This document shows, one piece after another, positions 39,814 to 48,621 of a DNA stretch of 64,000 nucleotides. Below the pieces are notes generated by a model. The model saw only the letters and a program-made list of their open reading frames with translations. It had not been told where the DNA came from and did no database searches. This stretch comes from Erwinia sp. HDF1-3R (GTDB lineage Bacteria; Pseudomonadota; Gammaproteobacteria; Enterobacterales; Enterobacteriaceae): contig NZ_CP155071.1 in the NCBI RefSeq assembly GCF_039621855.1, forward strand, positions 4,588,001 to 4,652,000, in the 5' to 3' direction. Within the stretch, counting starts at the first letter, position 1; every line of letters begins with the position of its first letter. A program made the translations under genes and the position numbers.

Positions 39814-39841
39814 GGCTTAACAAATCGCATTTTGTTAAGCC
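39814..39841 (-). terminator. Hairpin downstream of mntP
   Basis: Perfect 11-bp inverted repeat GGCTTAACAAA / TTTGTTAAGCC with a 6-base loop, 55 bases past the mntP stop. The U-tract is poor on both strands, so it is either a weak terminator or a 3'-end stabiliser. Confidence 0.5.
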
Positions 39842-39896
39842 CTTTAGAAGTGACTGCGGACGGCCAGGCTATCAGAGATAAGCGCGGCCCCCTTAA

Positions 39897-40469
39897 TCAG
39901 GCAAACAGACCCAGGTGCTCAATCAGGATATTACTGCCAATACCTATCAGCACCAGACCGCCAAAAATTTCCGCCCATCTCCCCATCATCGGACCCAGGA
40001 AGCGGCCGAGAAGAATACCGGCAGAGGCCATAATCATGGTTGAAGCGCCAATCGCGAGCGCGGTCGTTACAATATTAACCTGAAGGAAAGCCAGCCCGAC
40101 GCCGACGGCCATCGCGTCCAGGCTGGTGGCAACGGCGGTACCGGCCAGCAGCCAGAAGCCGTGACGCTCAGGGGCCTCTTCCGGCGCGTTAACTTTCTTA
40201 CGCAAGCCTTCCACAATCATTCGCGCACCGAGAATGAACAGCAGAATAAACGCCACCCAGTGGTCCCATGACATCACGTAGCCGCTGGCGGCAATACCCA
40301 CGCCCCAACCAATCAACGGCGTCAACGCCTCAATAACGCCAAAGATAAGCCCCGTGCGGAGAGCTTCTTTCAGGCCCGGACGGTTCAGGCTGGCACCTTT
40401 GCCGATTGCCGCCGCGAAGGCATCCATGGACATACCGAAAGCAAGAATGAGTGTAGCGTATAGATTCAT
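39897..40469 (-). CDS. mntP: MntP manganese efflux pump
   Basis: 190 residues (E. coli 188), six membrane helices in two related halves, with the conserved acidic residues in [13 protein letters not shown] and [15 protein letters not shown]. Exports Mn2+ across the inner membrane. An MntR-like palindrome is in the promoter region. A yybP-ykoY riboswitch, present before E. coli mntP, was not recognised in the ~120-base leader. Confidence 0.95.
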   Translation of the reverse strand: MNLYATLILAFGMSMDAFAAAIGKGASLNRPGLKEALRTGLIFGVIEALTPLIGWGVGIAASGYVMSWDHWVAFILLFILGARMIVEGLRKKVNAPEEAPERHGFWLLAGTAVATSLDAMAVGVGLAFLQVNIVTTALAIGASTMIMASAGILLGRFLGPMMGRWAEIFGGLVLIGIGSNILIEHLGLFA

Positions 40470-40617
40470 TGTGGTTATACCGGCCCGGAAGCGTAACAGC
40501 CGCTCAAAGCATCAAAAGAACAGATCCCGCTGAAAAAATGGGGCGAGAAGGTTAATGTGGGACGCATGCTACCATGGGATGCCTTGAAAAAAAAGACAGT
40601 AAAATCAGGGATTTAAT

Positions 40618-40633
40618 TATAGCATCGGCTATA
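40618..40633. promoter_or_regulatory. MntR-like operator overlapping the mntP promoter
   Basis: Palindrome TATAGC-CGAT-GCTATA; its ATAGC-N4-GCTAT core has the same half-site and spacing as the MntR box of E. coli mntH as I recall it. Read on the minus strand it overlaps a TATAAT (-10) that begins within the palindrome, with TTCGTT 18 bases upstream. Confidence 0.6.
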
Positions 40634-40864
40634 CTTTTTAACGAATGCTAATTTCGTGCCTATAAAAAGGCCAAAAAGCCTAAAAGAATTACTACTTTAC
40701 CCGTTTCGCCCCTAAAACCGCAGGGAATTGCCCCTTCTTTAAGCAGCGCCATTTCTTCTCTGACAGGAAAAAAAGATCCGCCCTGCACCGCGAGGAACGT
40801 CAGGGATTGAAGATTGGCAACGATTGCCGGAAAATAGCCCGCAATGACCCGTGATGGAAATCCG

Positions 40865-41107
40865 ATGAAAAATCCCTTTCTGACTTTTTTGATGCCCATG
40901 AGCACCCTGATGCTGGGTTTTCTCTCGGCTCTGCTGCTGCCCGCTCCGTGGTTCGGCCTTAGCCTCACCCACAGGCTGGTTGGGATGTTTCACCTGAGCG
41001 ATATCGGCCAGCTCTATACGCTGGTGTTCTGCCTGTGGTTTTTGCTGCTGGGCGCGGTGGAATACTTTGTGATTCGCTTTCTCTGGCTGAAGTTTTATAA
41101 GGTTTAG
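40865..41107 (+). CDS. Small inner-membrane protein, DUF1158-like
   Basis: 80 residues from ATG 40865 (MKNPFLTFLMPMSTLMLGFL); an ATG seven codons earlier is in frame but has no better ribosome site. Two membrane helices (about 8-27 and 45-70) with LLLPAPWFGLSLTHRLV between them, and a conserved QLYTLVFCLWFLLLGAVEYF segment that resembles DUF1158 proteins of enterobacteria. Role unknown. Confidence 0.65.
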   Translation: MKNPFLTFLMPMSTLMLGFLSALLLPAPWFGLSLTHRLVGMFHLSDIGQLYTLVFCLWFLLLGAVEYFVIRFLWLKFYKV

Positions 41108-41111
41108 CCAC

Positions 41112-41143
41112 AAAAAAAGGGACGAGTCACAGACCCGCCCCTT
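41112..41143 (-). terminator. Terminator of the mgtB unit
   Basis: Minus strand: 12-bp stem (two G-U pairs) AAGGGGCGGGTC / GACTCGTCCCTT with a 3-base loop, followed by TTTTTTT. It lies just past the DUF1158-like stop on the other strand and about 110 bases past the small mgtB-linked ORF. Confidence 0.8.
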
Positions 41144-41250
41144 CAAATTTTACTGCTGAGCATCAGCTGGCTGGCTATCGCGCTTAGGCTGAATATTGTG
41201 AGCCGCCTGTTATTACCTGCCCGCTGAATATCCGTTAGCCGCTCACCTGC

Positions 41251-41343
41251 CTACGCGCTAAATATCATTAGCAGCCCGCTGGAGAGTATCATCAGCCCCA
41301 CGAAGAACAGCACGATAGCGGTTACCGCGTTATTGTGTTTCAT
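41251..41343 (-). CDS. 30-residue membrane peptide after mgtB (MgtR/MgtU-like)
   Basis: ATG 41343 follows GGAGGATTAAAAA, the canonical ribosome sequence with ideal spacing, and starts 13 bases after the mgtB stop. The product, MKHNNAVTAIVLFFVGLM then ILSSGLLMIFSA, is one hydrophobic helix with a short polar N-terminus. In Salmonella, mgtB is followed by the small membrane peptide MgtR, and another small protein, MgtU, protects MgtB from proteolysis; this ORF has that size, topology and place. Sequence similarity to either is not established. Confidence 0.75.
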   Translation of the reverse strand: MKHNNAVTAIVLFFVGLMILSSGLLMIFSA

Positions 41344-41356
41344 TTTTTAATCCTCC

Positions 41357-44041
41357 TCAGAACCACTGACCAAAGCGGCGCATATAAATACGTTTTATGC
41401 TCTGGGCAACGATGCAATATCCGAACAGCGTAGCGACCAGCCACGGGAAATAAGACCAGGGCAGCGGCACCAGGCCAACGGCATGACCCAGCGGCGAGAA
41501 CGGCAGATAAATACCCAACGCCATGACCAGCCCGGTCATCAGCATGACCGGCAGCGCAGCGCGGCTCTGGATAAACGGGATTTTCTGCGTGCGCAGCATA
41601 TGTACCACCAGCGTTTGTGACAGCAGCCCTTCCACAAACCAGCCGGACTGGAACAGGGCCTGATGTTCAACGCTGTTCGCAGCAAATACATGCCACATCA
41701 CCAAAAAGGTGGTGATGTCGAACAATGAGGAGGTGGGCCCCACCCACAGCATAAAGCGGCCAATATTCTTCGCATCCCATTTGCGGGGCTTGCGTAAAAA
41801 CTCCCTGTCCATTTTGTCCCACGGCAGCGCCAGCTGGGACAGGTCATACAGCAGGTTCTGCAGCAGCAGCTGAATTGCCAGCATCGGTAAGAATGGAATA
41901 AAGGCGCTGGCCACCAGCACTGAAAAGACGTTGCCGAAGTTAGAACTGGCGGTCATGTTCAGGTATTTGATGATATTGCCGAAGGTTTCCCGGCCCTTAA
42001 TGACCCCCTGCTCCAGCACCATCAGGCTCTTTTCCAGCAAAATAATGTCGGCTGACTCTTTGGCGATATCCGTCGCGGTGTCTACCGAAATACCGATGTC
42101 CGCATCACGTAGCGCGGGAGCGTCGTTAATCCCGTCACCAAGAAATCCCACCGTATGGCCATTCTGTTGCAGCGCCTTAAGCACCCGTGATTTCTGCTGC
42201 GGCGTGAGGCGGCAGAACACCATACGGGATTCAACTTCTGCCCGTAATGCTTCATTACCAAGACGATCGATCTCCCCGCCGGTCAGCGGTTCGCCGGGCT
42301 CCAGCCCCACGTCACGGCAAATTTTCGCGGTAATCACGGCATTATCGCCGGTGAGCACCTTCACCGTAACGCCGTTTTCCATCAGTGCTGCAATTGCCTC
42401 GCCTGCGCTTTCACGCGGCGGATCGAGAAAGGTCAGCAGTCCGCAGAGGGTCAGATCGCGTTCGTCATCCCTGTGCAGCGGGAGATGCAGCGGCGAATCT
42501 CCCAGATCGCGTTCGGCGATAATTAATACGCGAAAGCCCTGCTGATTCAGATGTTCAGCCTGCTGCAACCAGCGCTGGCGCGCGGCCTCATCCAGCTCGC
42601 AGCGCTGGCCGTTATCCAGCCAGTGGCTCGCCACCTTCAGCATTTCATCCACTGCGCCCTTGCAGATCAGCTTCTGCTGATTTCGCTCGTCGGCGACCAC
42701 CACCGACAGACGACGACGTTCAAAATCAAACGGCAGCTCATCGATCTTGCGCCAGCGCCACAGTCCGCTGGTGGCCAGTTTGCCCTCGCTGAAGCGCAGA
42801 ATCGCCTTGTCCATCAGGTTCTTAATGCCGCTCTGGTGACGGCTGTTCAGCCACGCCAGCTGTAGAACCTGCTCATCGGCGCGACCCTGAACGTTGAGGT
42901 GCTGGCTCAGAATTATGCGGTCCTGAGTCAGCGTGCCGGTTTTGTCGGTACAGAGGACATCCATCGCGCCGAAATTCTGAATCGCATTCAGCCGCTTGAC
43001 CACCACCTTCTGGCGCGACAGGGCAATCGCTCCTTTAGCCAGATTTGAACTGACGATCATCGGCAGCATTTCAGGGGTCAGGCCAACCGCGACCGCCAGC
43101 GCAAACATCAGCGCATCGGTCCAGTCTCCTTTGGTAAAGCCGTTAATCAGCAGAACGACAGGCACCATCACCAGCATAAAGCGGATCAACAGCCAGCTGA
43201 CGCTGTTCACCCCACGATCGAAAGCGGTCTGGGGCCGGCTTCCCACCACTGACTTCGCCAGGGAGCCAAACCAGGTGTGGCCGCCGGTTGCCACCACAAC
43301 GGCAGTGGCCGTCCCGCTGGCTACGCTGGTTCCCATCAGGCAAATGCCGGGAGCATGCAGGATATTATCCTCCACTTCGTCCGCCGCGCCCGACTCCTGC
43401 GCGCGCGCGCTTAGCGGGTCATATTTTTCAACCGGAATGGCCTCACCGCTCAGCGCAGCCTGGCTGACAAACAGGTCGCGGGACGACAGCAGGCGCACAT
43501 CGGCTGGAACCATATCGCCAGCGGAGAGAAAAATAATATCGCCAGGCACCACATCCTGAAGGGCAATCTCCATCTTCAGGGGCTGGCCCATGATGCCGCT
43601 GCGACGGATCACGGTCGCGGTAGTGCGCACCAGTGATTTCAGTGCCTCCGCCGCTTTATTGGTACGGTATTCCTGCCAGAAGCGCAGCAGGCCGCTAAGC
43701 ATGACCATGCACAGCATAATGCTGACACCGGTCAGGTCGGTCTCTTCCCCCCGGCGCGCTGGAAGCAGGTAGTCGGTAACAAAACTCACCGCCGCCAGGA
43801 TGACCAGAACCCAGATAAAGGGATTATTGAAGGCCTGAAAAAGCTGCACCAGTGCGTGCGGCGCTTTCTCATTAGCGACCTGATTTTTCCCGTAGTGCAG
43901 CAGCCGCTCTGCGGCATCGTCCTGAGTCAGGCCGTTACGCTGGGAACCCAGTCGCGCAAGCGTGTTGTCCAGGCTCTGTTTTAGCTCGCTGCCAATTGCC
44001 AGTTCGCGGGCAAGCGTTAATTTGGCGTTATTCATTTTCAT
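41357..44041 (-). CDS. mgtB: MgtB-type Mg2+-importing P-type ATPase
   Basis: 894 residues. Type IIIB P-ATPase: phosphorylation site DKTGT at 366-370, actuator LSGEAIPVEK (~198-207), hinge GDGINDAPALRDADIGISV, and ten membrane helices. The N-terminal region (GLTQDDAAERLLHYGKNQVA, FVTDYLLPARRGEETDLTGV) is closer to Salmonella MgtB than to MgtA as I remember them. mgtC, usually upstream of mgtB, is absent. AAAGGATCT ribosome site before ATG 44041; an alternative ATG two codons later. Preceded by a leader peptide and hairpin and followed by a small membrane ORF. Confidence 0.95.
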   Translation of the reverse strand: MKMNNAKLTLARELAIGSELKQSLDNTLARLGSQRNGLTQDDAAERLLHYGKNQVANEKAPHALVQLFQAFNNPFIWVLVILAAVSFVTDYLLPARRGEETDLTGVSIMLCMVMLSGLLRFWQEYRTNKAAEALKSLVRTTATVIRRSGIMGQPLKMEIALQDVVPGDIIFLSAGDMVPADVRLLSSRDLFVSQAALSGEAIPVEKYDPLSARAQESGAADEVEDNILHAPGICLMGTSVASGTATAVVVATGGHTWFGSLAKSVVGSRPQTAFDRGVNSVSWLLIRFMLVMVPVVLLINGFTKGDWTDALMFALAVAVGLTPEMLPMIVSSNLAKGAIALSRQKVVVKRLNAIQNFGAMDVLCTDKTGTLTQDRIILSQHLNVQGRADEQVLQLAWLNSRHQSGIKNLMDKAILRFSEGKLATSGLWRWRKIDELPFDFERRRLSVVVADERNQQKLICKGAVDEMLKVASHWLDNGQRCELDEAARQRWLQQAEHLNQQGFRVLIIAERDLGDSPLHLPLHRDDERDLTLCGLLTFLDPPRESAGEAIAALMENGVTVKVLTGDNAVITAKICRDVGLEPGEPLTGGEIDRLGNEALRAEVESRMVFCRLTPQQKSRVLKALQQNGHTVGFLGDGINDAPALRDADIGISVDTATDIAKESADIILLEKSLMVLEQGVIKGRETFGNIIKYLNMTASSNFGNVFSVLVASAFIPFLPMLAIQLLLQNLLYDLSQLALPWDKMDREFLRKPRKWDAKNIGRFMLWVGPTSSLFDITTFLVMWHVFAANSVEHQALFQSGWFVEGLLSQTLVVHMLRTQKIPFIQSRAALPVMLMTGLVMALGIYLPFSPLGHAVGLVPLPWSYFPWLVATLFGYCIVAQSIKRIYMRRFGQWF

Positions 44042-44147
44042 CAGCCAGATCCTTTATTCTTCTTTTATTCAGGCGTGGGGACGCTGTCCTGCATGTGAGG
44101 ATGTTTTAAAAGCGTGAAGATCGGGACGAAGGAGGCGATGTCATGGC

Positions 44148-44179
44148 GGGGAGGTTGTTATGGGTTAGGCCACCTCCCG
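44148..44179 (-). promoter_or_regulatory. Hairpin overlapping the end of the mgtB leader peptide
   Basis: Minus strand GGGAGGT (44179-44173) pairs perfectly with ACCTCCC (arm near 44154-44148). A ribosome finishing the leader ORF would cover the 5' arm, so translation of the leader should decide whether the stem forms, the usual logic of an attenuator. About 105 bases remain before the mgtB start. Confidence 0.5.
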
Positions 44180-44226
44180 GCGCTACGCTGCTCTCTTCGC
44201 CCATCGCTGGACGGAGGTTCTTTCAT
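44158..44226 (-). CDS. Putative leader peptide controlling mgtB
   Basis: 22 codons, ATG 44226 to TAA 44158, with a strong ribosome site (AGGAG, 6 bases before the ATG). The peptide MKEPPSSDGRREQRSAGRWP (then NP) opens with Glu-Pro-Pro and is Pro/Arg-rich; MgtL of Salmonella mgtA (EPDPTP opening) and MgtP of mgtCB have comparable Pro/acidic content, which makes ribosomes respond to Mg2+ or proline. Its last codons lie within the stem of a hairpin. Confidence 0.6.
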   Translation of the reverse strand: MKEPPSSDGRREQRSAGRWPNP

Positions 44227-45022
44227 CACAGGCTCCTAAAAGAGATAACAGGCCAGCTGCCGGGCAGCGATAATTACCGATGTCGGCCACATGACAATAA
44301 GCCTGTGGCGCGGCCAGTAACGTTCTGGCTGGAGGAAAAATTTGCGTACGCGGGCATTACGAGGCTGGGCGCAGGTAATTCCTGTACGGCGTAGCCAGTA
44401 CAAAAAAGGTTATTTCGGGGATGCGACAGCTCTGAGAGGAGGTGAAACATTGCCCGCCGACGGTCGGCAAGCAAACAACGGAGTTGGCTTACCTTAGCGC
44501 GTATAACCTAAAGGGTGACTGTCCAATTTTTGACTCCATTGTGAAATTCGCCGCCACTATAAGCCCGGCCTGAACAGAAGTAAACTGGAAAGATCCGGAC
44601 CGAAAACCAGAGGTTATTTCTTAAAAAAAGTTTAACTAACAATGAATTACCTAATAACATCCGGTAACTAACCATCAGGATTTGTTTAAACGATTTATCA
44701 ACCAGCGCGTTATTTATGCCACTCACAACCCGGTTTTAACCTGTGCTAACCCTTCCATCCGTTTCTCACTGCGACTTTCCTCCTAACGCGTCCCCTACCC
44801 GATCGCGTCTGTGCAGCGACGCCTGCACTCTTTATTGTCCGTTTTACAGTGGTTACCGCCAGCAAAAAGAGGTTTCACCCTGATATCAGCCAGCAAATAT
44901 TCCCACATGCGAACAATTCACTTTTCAGCGCGCAACGCCCTGCCCAGCGGGCTTTTCGGCATTGAACGAGGCCGTTGCAGTGCGTAAAATTCTGTAACAC
45001 GTCTTAAAAATAAGAAACTGCT
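44227..45022. other. Intergenic region between the mgtB leader and yhjE
   Basis: About 800 bases holding the divergent promoters of mgtB (minus) and yhjE (plus). Minus-strand frames at 44274-44474 and 44508-44726 are open but have weak ribosome sites and no recognised content. I looked for PhoP-box direct repeats; only imperfect matches are present around 44690-44700, so none is called. Confidence 0.4.
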
Positions 45023-46351
45023 ATGCAAGCCTCTATCGCACCTGCTTCCGCCGGCCAACCCGATGCCGCCCCCGTAAACTCACGCGGTAAAGTCCTGATC
45101 GCTTCACTGGTTGGTACCGCCATTGAGTTCTTTGATTTCTATATTTATGCCACCGCTGCGGTAATCGTTTTCCCGCATATATTCTTCCCACAGGGTGATG
45201 CCACCGCCGCGACGCTCCAGTCGCTGGCGACCTTTGCCATCGCTTTTATTGCACGTCCAATCGGCTCGGCGCTGTTTGGTCACTTTGGTGACCGCGTGGG
45301 CCGTAAGGTCACGCTGGTGGCCTCGCTGCTTACCATGGGCATCTCAACCGTGGTGATTGGCCTGCTGCCAGGTTATGACACCATCGGGGTGTTCGCCCCG
45401 CTGCTGCTGGCGCTGGCGCGCTTTGGACAGGGCCTGGGGCTGGGCGGAGAATGGGGCGGCGCGGCGCTGCTGGCGACGGAAAATGCGCCGGCAAAGAAGC
45501 GTGCGCTGTATGGCTCCTTTCCACAGCTTGGCGCGCCTATTGGTTTTTTCTTTGCCAACGGAACCTTCCTGCTGCTCTCCTGGCTGCTGACCGACGCGCA
45601 GTTTATTCAGTGGGGATGGCGCGTACCCTTTATTCTCTCGGCGATTCTGGTGCTGGTCGGCCTGTACGTTCGCGTTTCGCTGCATGAATCACCGGTGTTT
45701 GCCCGGGTGAAAAAAGAGCATAAGCAGGTTAAGGTGCCGATCGGTACGCTGCTGACAAAGCATCTGAAGGCCACCGTTCTCGGCACCTTTATTATGCTGG
45801 CGACCTATACGCTGTTCTATATTATGACCGTCTATTCCATGACTTACGGCACCACCCCGGTACCCAACGGGTTAGGTTTCCCCCGCAATACGCTGCTGTG
45901 GATGCTGATGGTGGCGGTGATTGGCTTTGGCGTGATGGTCCCGATTGCCGGACTGCTGGCCGATCGTTTCGGCCGCCGCAGGACGATGATTGTGATTACG
46001 CTGATGATTATTCTTTTTGCGCTGATTTTCCCGTCCATGCTGGGATCCGGCAACCAGCTGCTGATGATGGCGTTCCTGCTGTGCGGCCTGAGCGTAATGG
46101 GGCTGACCTTTGGTCCAATGGGCGCCCTGCTGCCGGAGCTGTTTCCTACGGAAGTCCGCTATACCGGAGCCTCTTTCTCCTACAATCTGTCGTCGATTCT
46201 GGGTGCCTCCGTGGCCCCCTGGATCGCCACCTGGCTGGCGCATAACTACGGTCTGTTCGCAGTGGGCATCTATCTTGCGGCAATGGCCTGCCTGACGTTA
46301 ATTGCCCTGCTGGCCTGCAAAGAGACGCGCCACGAAACGCTCTACGACTAA
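45023..46351 (+). CDS. yhjE: YhjE MFS transporter (metabolite:H+ symporter family)
   Basis: 442 residues, twelve membrane helices, very close to E. coli YhjE (SRGKVLIASLVGTAIEFFDF, FGHFGDRVGRKVTLVASLLT, FGPMGALLPELFPTEVRYTG). Member of the MHS group of the major facilitator superfamily that imports organic acids; substrate unknown. Ends before a strong bidirectional terminator. Confidence 0.95.
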   Translation: MQASIAPASAGQPDAAPVNSRGKVLIASLVGTAIEFFDFYIYATAAVIVFPHIFFPQGDATAATLQSLATFAIAFIARPIGSALFGHFGDRVGRKVTLVASLLTMGISTVVIGLLPGYDTIGVFAPLLLALARFGQGLGLGGEWGGAALLATENAPAKKRALYGSFPQLGAPIGFFFANGTFLLLSWLLTDAQFIQWGWRVPFILSAILVLVGLYVRVSLHESPVFARVKKEHKQVKVPIGTLLTKHLKATVLGTFIMLATYTLFYIMTVYSMTYGTTPVPNGLGFPRNTLLWMLMVAVIGFGVMVPIAGLLADRFGRRRTMIVITLMIILFALIFPSMLGSGNQLLMMAFLLCGLSVMGLTFGPMGALLPELFPTEVRYTGASFSYNLSSILGASVAPWIATWLAHNYGLFAVGIYLAAMACLTLIALLACKETRHETLYD

Positions 46352-46366
46352 TTATCCTGGTCAATA

Positions 46367-46403
46367 AAAAGCCTGCTCAATCACACATTGAGCAGGCTTT
46401 TGT
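46367..46403. terminator. Bidirectional terminator between yhjE and yhjG
   Basis: Perfect 15-bp stem AAAAGCCTGCTCAAT / ATTGAGCAGGCTTTT with a 5-base loop, A-run on one side and T-run on the other, between convergent genes. Confidence 0.92.
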
Positions 46404-46446
46404 GTCTTCTGAAGCCGGGCCAGATTAAGTCCCTGGCCCGCTGCGG

Positions 46447-48513
46447 TTATTTCTTACTTTTCATTTCCTTTAGCACGTTAGTACACTGGTTCTGCTCGTT
46501 GTCGCTGGGCGAAACCAGTGCCAGCAGCGCCGCTGCGGGTGCGACCACGGCGCCCAGCGCGACGGCCGCGGCACCGCGCGCAATCAGCGGGCCAGCTTTT
46601 ACCCCGGCGTCGGGCTTCTTAAAGGTGCCGCGTACGTATAGCGGCGAGCGCAGGGTGACGATGCGCACCCCTTTACTCTCCGGATTGATCGACAGATCCA
46701 TTCGCTCGTTGGCAAAATTGGTGGTGCCATTAATATTAATTACTGCGTTTTCCGTATCGAAAACAAAGAGTTTACTGGTGGCCAGTCCGTTCCTGACGTT
46801 GAGATCGGCTGCGGCACAGTTAATACGTACCTGGTCGTCGCCAAACAGCTTGCCCACCACGTAGTTACCCACGTTAAGACCGACAATTTCCATCAGGCTA
46901 CGGCTGATTACGCCGTCGTTCATCAGCATTTTCAAATCGCCGTTGCTGGTCGCCAAAATATCCGCCACGGAGTTGCCGGTGCCGCTCAGGCTGGCATCGC
47001 CGTTCATCTGTCCCATACTGCTCTGCATTGCCGCCACTTTAGGGAACAGCTGCTTTAGCTTCAGATTACGGGCGTGCAGATCGGCCCGCGCGCGCATCGG
47101 CGTATGATTCCCTTCCATATGAATGGTGGAGTTCAGGCTGCCGCCTGCCACGCCGAAGCGCAGCGGATCGAGCAGCAGGTCGCCGTTCTTCAATACCAGA
47201 TGGGTATAGAGATCGCTTAGCGGCAGCGAGGTACTGTGTTCAATGCGCTTGCCGCTAAACTTCACGTCGGCATCCATCACGCCCCAGCTTTTGGTATCAA
47301 ACTTGTCGTGCGGCAGTACGCGGTCAGCGGGCTGATTTGAAACATCGCCCCGCTTCGCCTTAGCCTGTTCAGTCTTACTGCTGTTCTTGCCGGAGTTAAC
47401 CCCTATGAGCGGGCCAAGATCGGCTATACGCAGCTGGCGCGACTCCAGCGATCCTTCCAGTTTGGGCCGTGGCTTGCTCTGGGTGTAGGTCATGGAACCA
47501 TGGATATCACTGTCGCCAATATGGCCGTTGAAGTTTTCATAGTTGAATACCGGGCCGCCTTTTTGCTGGAAGTGCGCAATCAGGTGACCATCAGTTTCGT
47601 AAGGGGGCGTATCGGGCAGCACAATCCCGGTCAGGCCATAAAGGTTAGCCAGCGTGTCGCCCGAGAAGCGCAGGCGAATATTCAGCCCGCCGAGATTGAG
47701 CGGATCCTGTAGGGTGCCCGCCACCTGGACACGCGTGCTGCCGTTACGCACGTCGGCCTGTAGCGGGAATGGGTTGGTTTTACTGCGCAGCGAGAGCATT
47801 CCGCCAATTTTACCCTCTCCGTTAAGCTTTTCGCCGTTGTAAGTTCCGTCTGCTTTCCAGCCGAAAACGAAGTCGGATGCGCCCTTCTGGCCGGAATCAT
47901 CTTTGCTGCCGGCGACCTGGCCATAAGGCACGGGTTTACCCAGCGGATTCACGGTCACCTGGAGATCGGCCTTATTGATAGCATCTTTCACGGCAATCTG
48001 TGCACGATCAAACAGGATGTTATCCAGACGGAATGTCCAGGCAGAGGGAGGCTGGTTCGGGTCTGCATTCTCACTGCTGGCCAGATTAAAGGTCCAGTTA
48101 TTTTTATGGTCAGCGGTCTGGAGCAGCCTGGCATCCGGCTGGGTCAGGCGGATCCAGGGAAGGTAAATCTCCTTGCCTAACAGCGCAAGCGGCGAGAGCG
48201 TGGCATCCACCCGATTCAGGTGCACCATGGTAACTTCAGGTATGTTTGCCGGGTTACCCAACATAATATCTTCCGCGTGTACCTGCGGCCAGGGAACCCA
48301 GCTGCGCCAGCCATGCTCTTCCCGATTACGCGCCCAGTTGACGCCCAGATCGCCGCGTATGGCAAAGGGCCGGTTCAGCTCGGTTGAAACTTTCTGGTTT
48401 ATGGTGGGCTTAAGTCGGTTCCAGTCAAACAGGGCGATGATCACGACAATCACCACAACCAGTAACAGCACTATTCCGACAATCCAGCTAATTATTTTTC
48501 CCGTACGCGACAT
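46447..48513 (-). CDS. yhjG: YhjG, AsmA-family protein
   Basis: 688 residues. One N-terminal membrane helix (about 8-28) then a large periplasmic domain with the AsmA start (FDWNRLKPTINQKVSTELNR) and the C-terminal AsmA_2 region (GLATSKLFVFDTENAVINING). AsmA-like proteins are long lipid-transfer-like bridges affecting the outer membrane. Order relative to yhjE and yhjJ is that of E. coli. Confidence 0.93.
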   Translation of the reverse strand: MSRTGKIISWIVGIVLLLVVVIVVIIALFDWNRLKPTINQKVSTELNRPFAIRGDLGVNWARNREEHGWRSWVPWPQVHAEDIMLGNPANIPEVTMVHLNRVDATLSPLALLGKEIYLPWIRLTQPDARLLQTADHKNNWTFNLASSENADPNQPPSAWTFRLDNILFDRAQIAVKDAINKADLQVTVNPLGKPVPYGQVAGSKDDSGQKGASDFVFGWKADGTYNGEKLNGEGKIGGMLSLRSKTNPFPLQADVRNGSTRVQVAGTLQDPLNLGGLNIRLRFSGDTLANLYGLTGIVLPDTPPYETDGHLIAHFQQKGGPVFNYENFNGHIGDSDIHGSMTYTQSKPRPKLEGSLESRQLRIADLGPLIGVNSGKNSSKTEQAKAKRGDVSNQPADRVLPHDKFDTKSWGVMDADVKFSGKRIEHSTSLPLSDLYTHLVLKNGDLLLDPLRFGVAGGSLNSTIHMEGNHTPMRARADLHARNLKLKQLFPKVAAMQSSMGQMNGDASLSGTGNSVADILATSNGDLKMLMNDGVISRSLMEIVGLNVGNYVVGKLFGDDQVRINCAAADLNVRNGLATSKLFVFDTENAVININGTTNFANERMDLSINPESKGVRIVTLRSPLYVRGTFKKPDAGVKAGPLIARGAAAVALGAVVAPAAALLALVSPSDNEQNQCTNVLKEMKSKK

Positions 48514-48621
48514 ACCTGGTCTCCTTGCTCGCTTCGGCTTTCACTAAAGATAGTCCAGAGAACAGGAAACGGCACCCGACAGGGTTGATTAGCAAGGTTT
48601 TAGCCTGCAAACGCGGTCACA

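Noticed and set aside
40470-40620. yybP-ykoY manganese riboswitch before mntP
   Set aside because: Looked for the conserved loops known from E. coli mntP; the leader is shorter and I could not match them.
40660-41146. Minus-strand frames opposite the DUF1158-like gene
   Set aside because: No ribosome site or recognised content; the plus-strand gene explains the open frame.
44640-44710. PhoP box (TGTTTA direct repeat) for mgtB
   Set aside because: One TGTTTA half-site is present but the second repeat at the proper spacing does not match.
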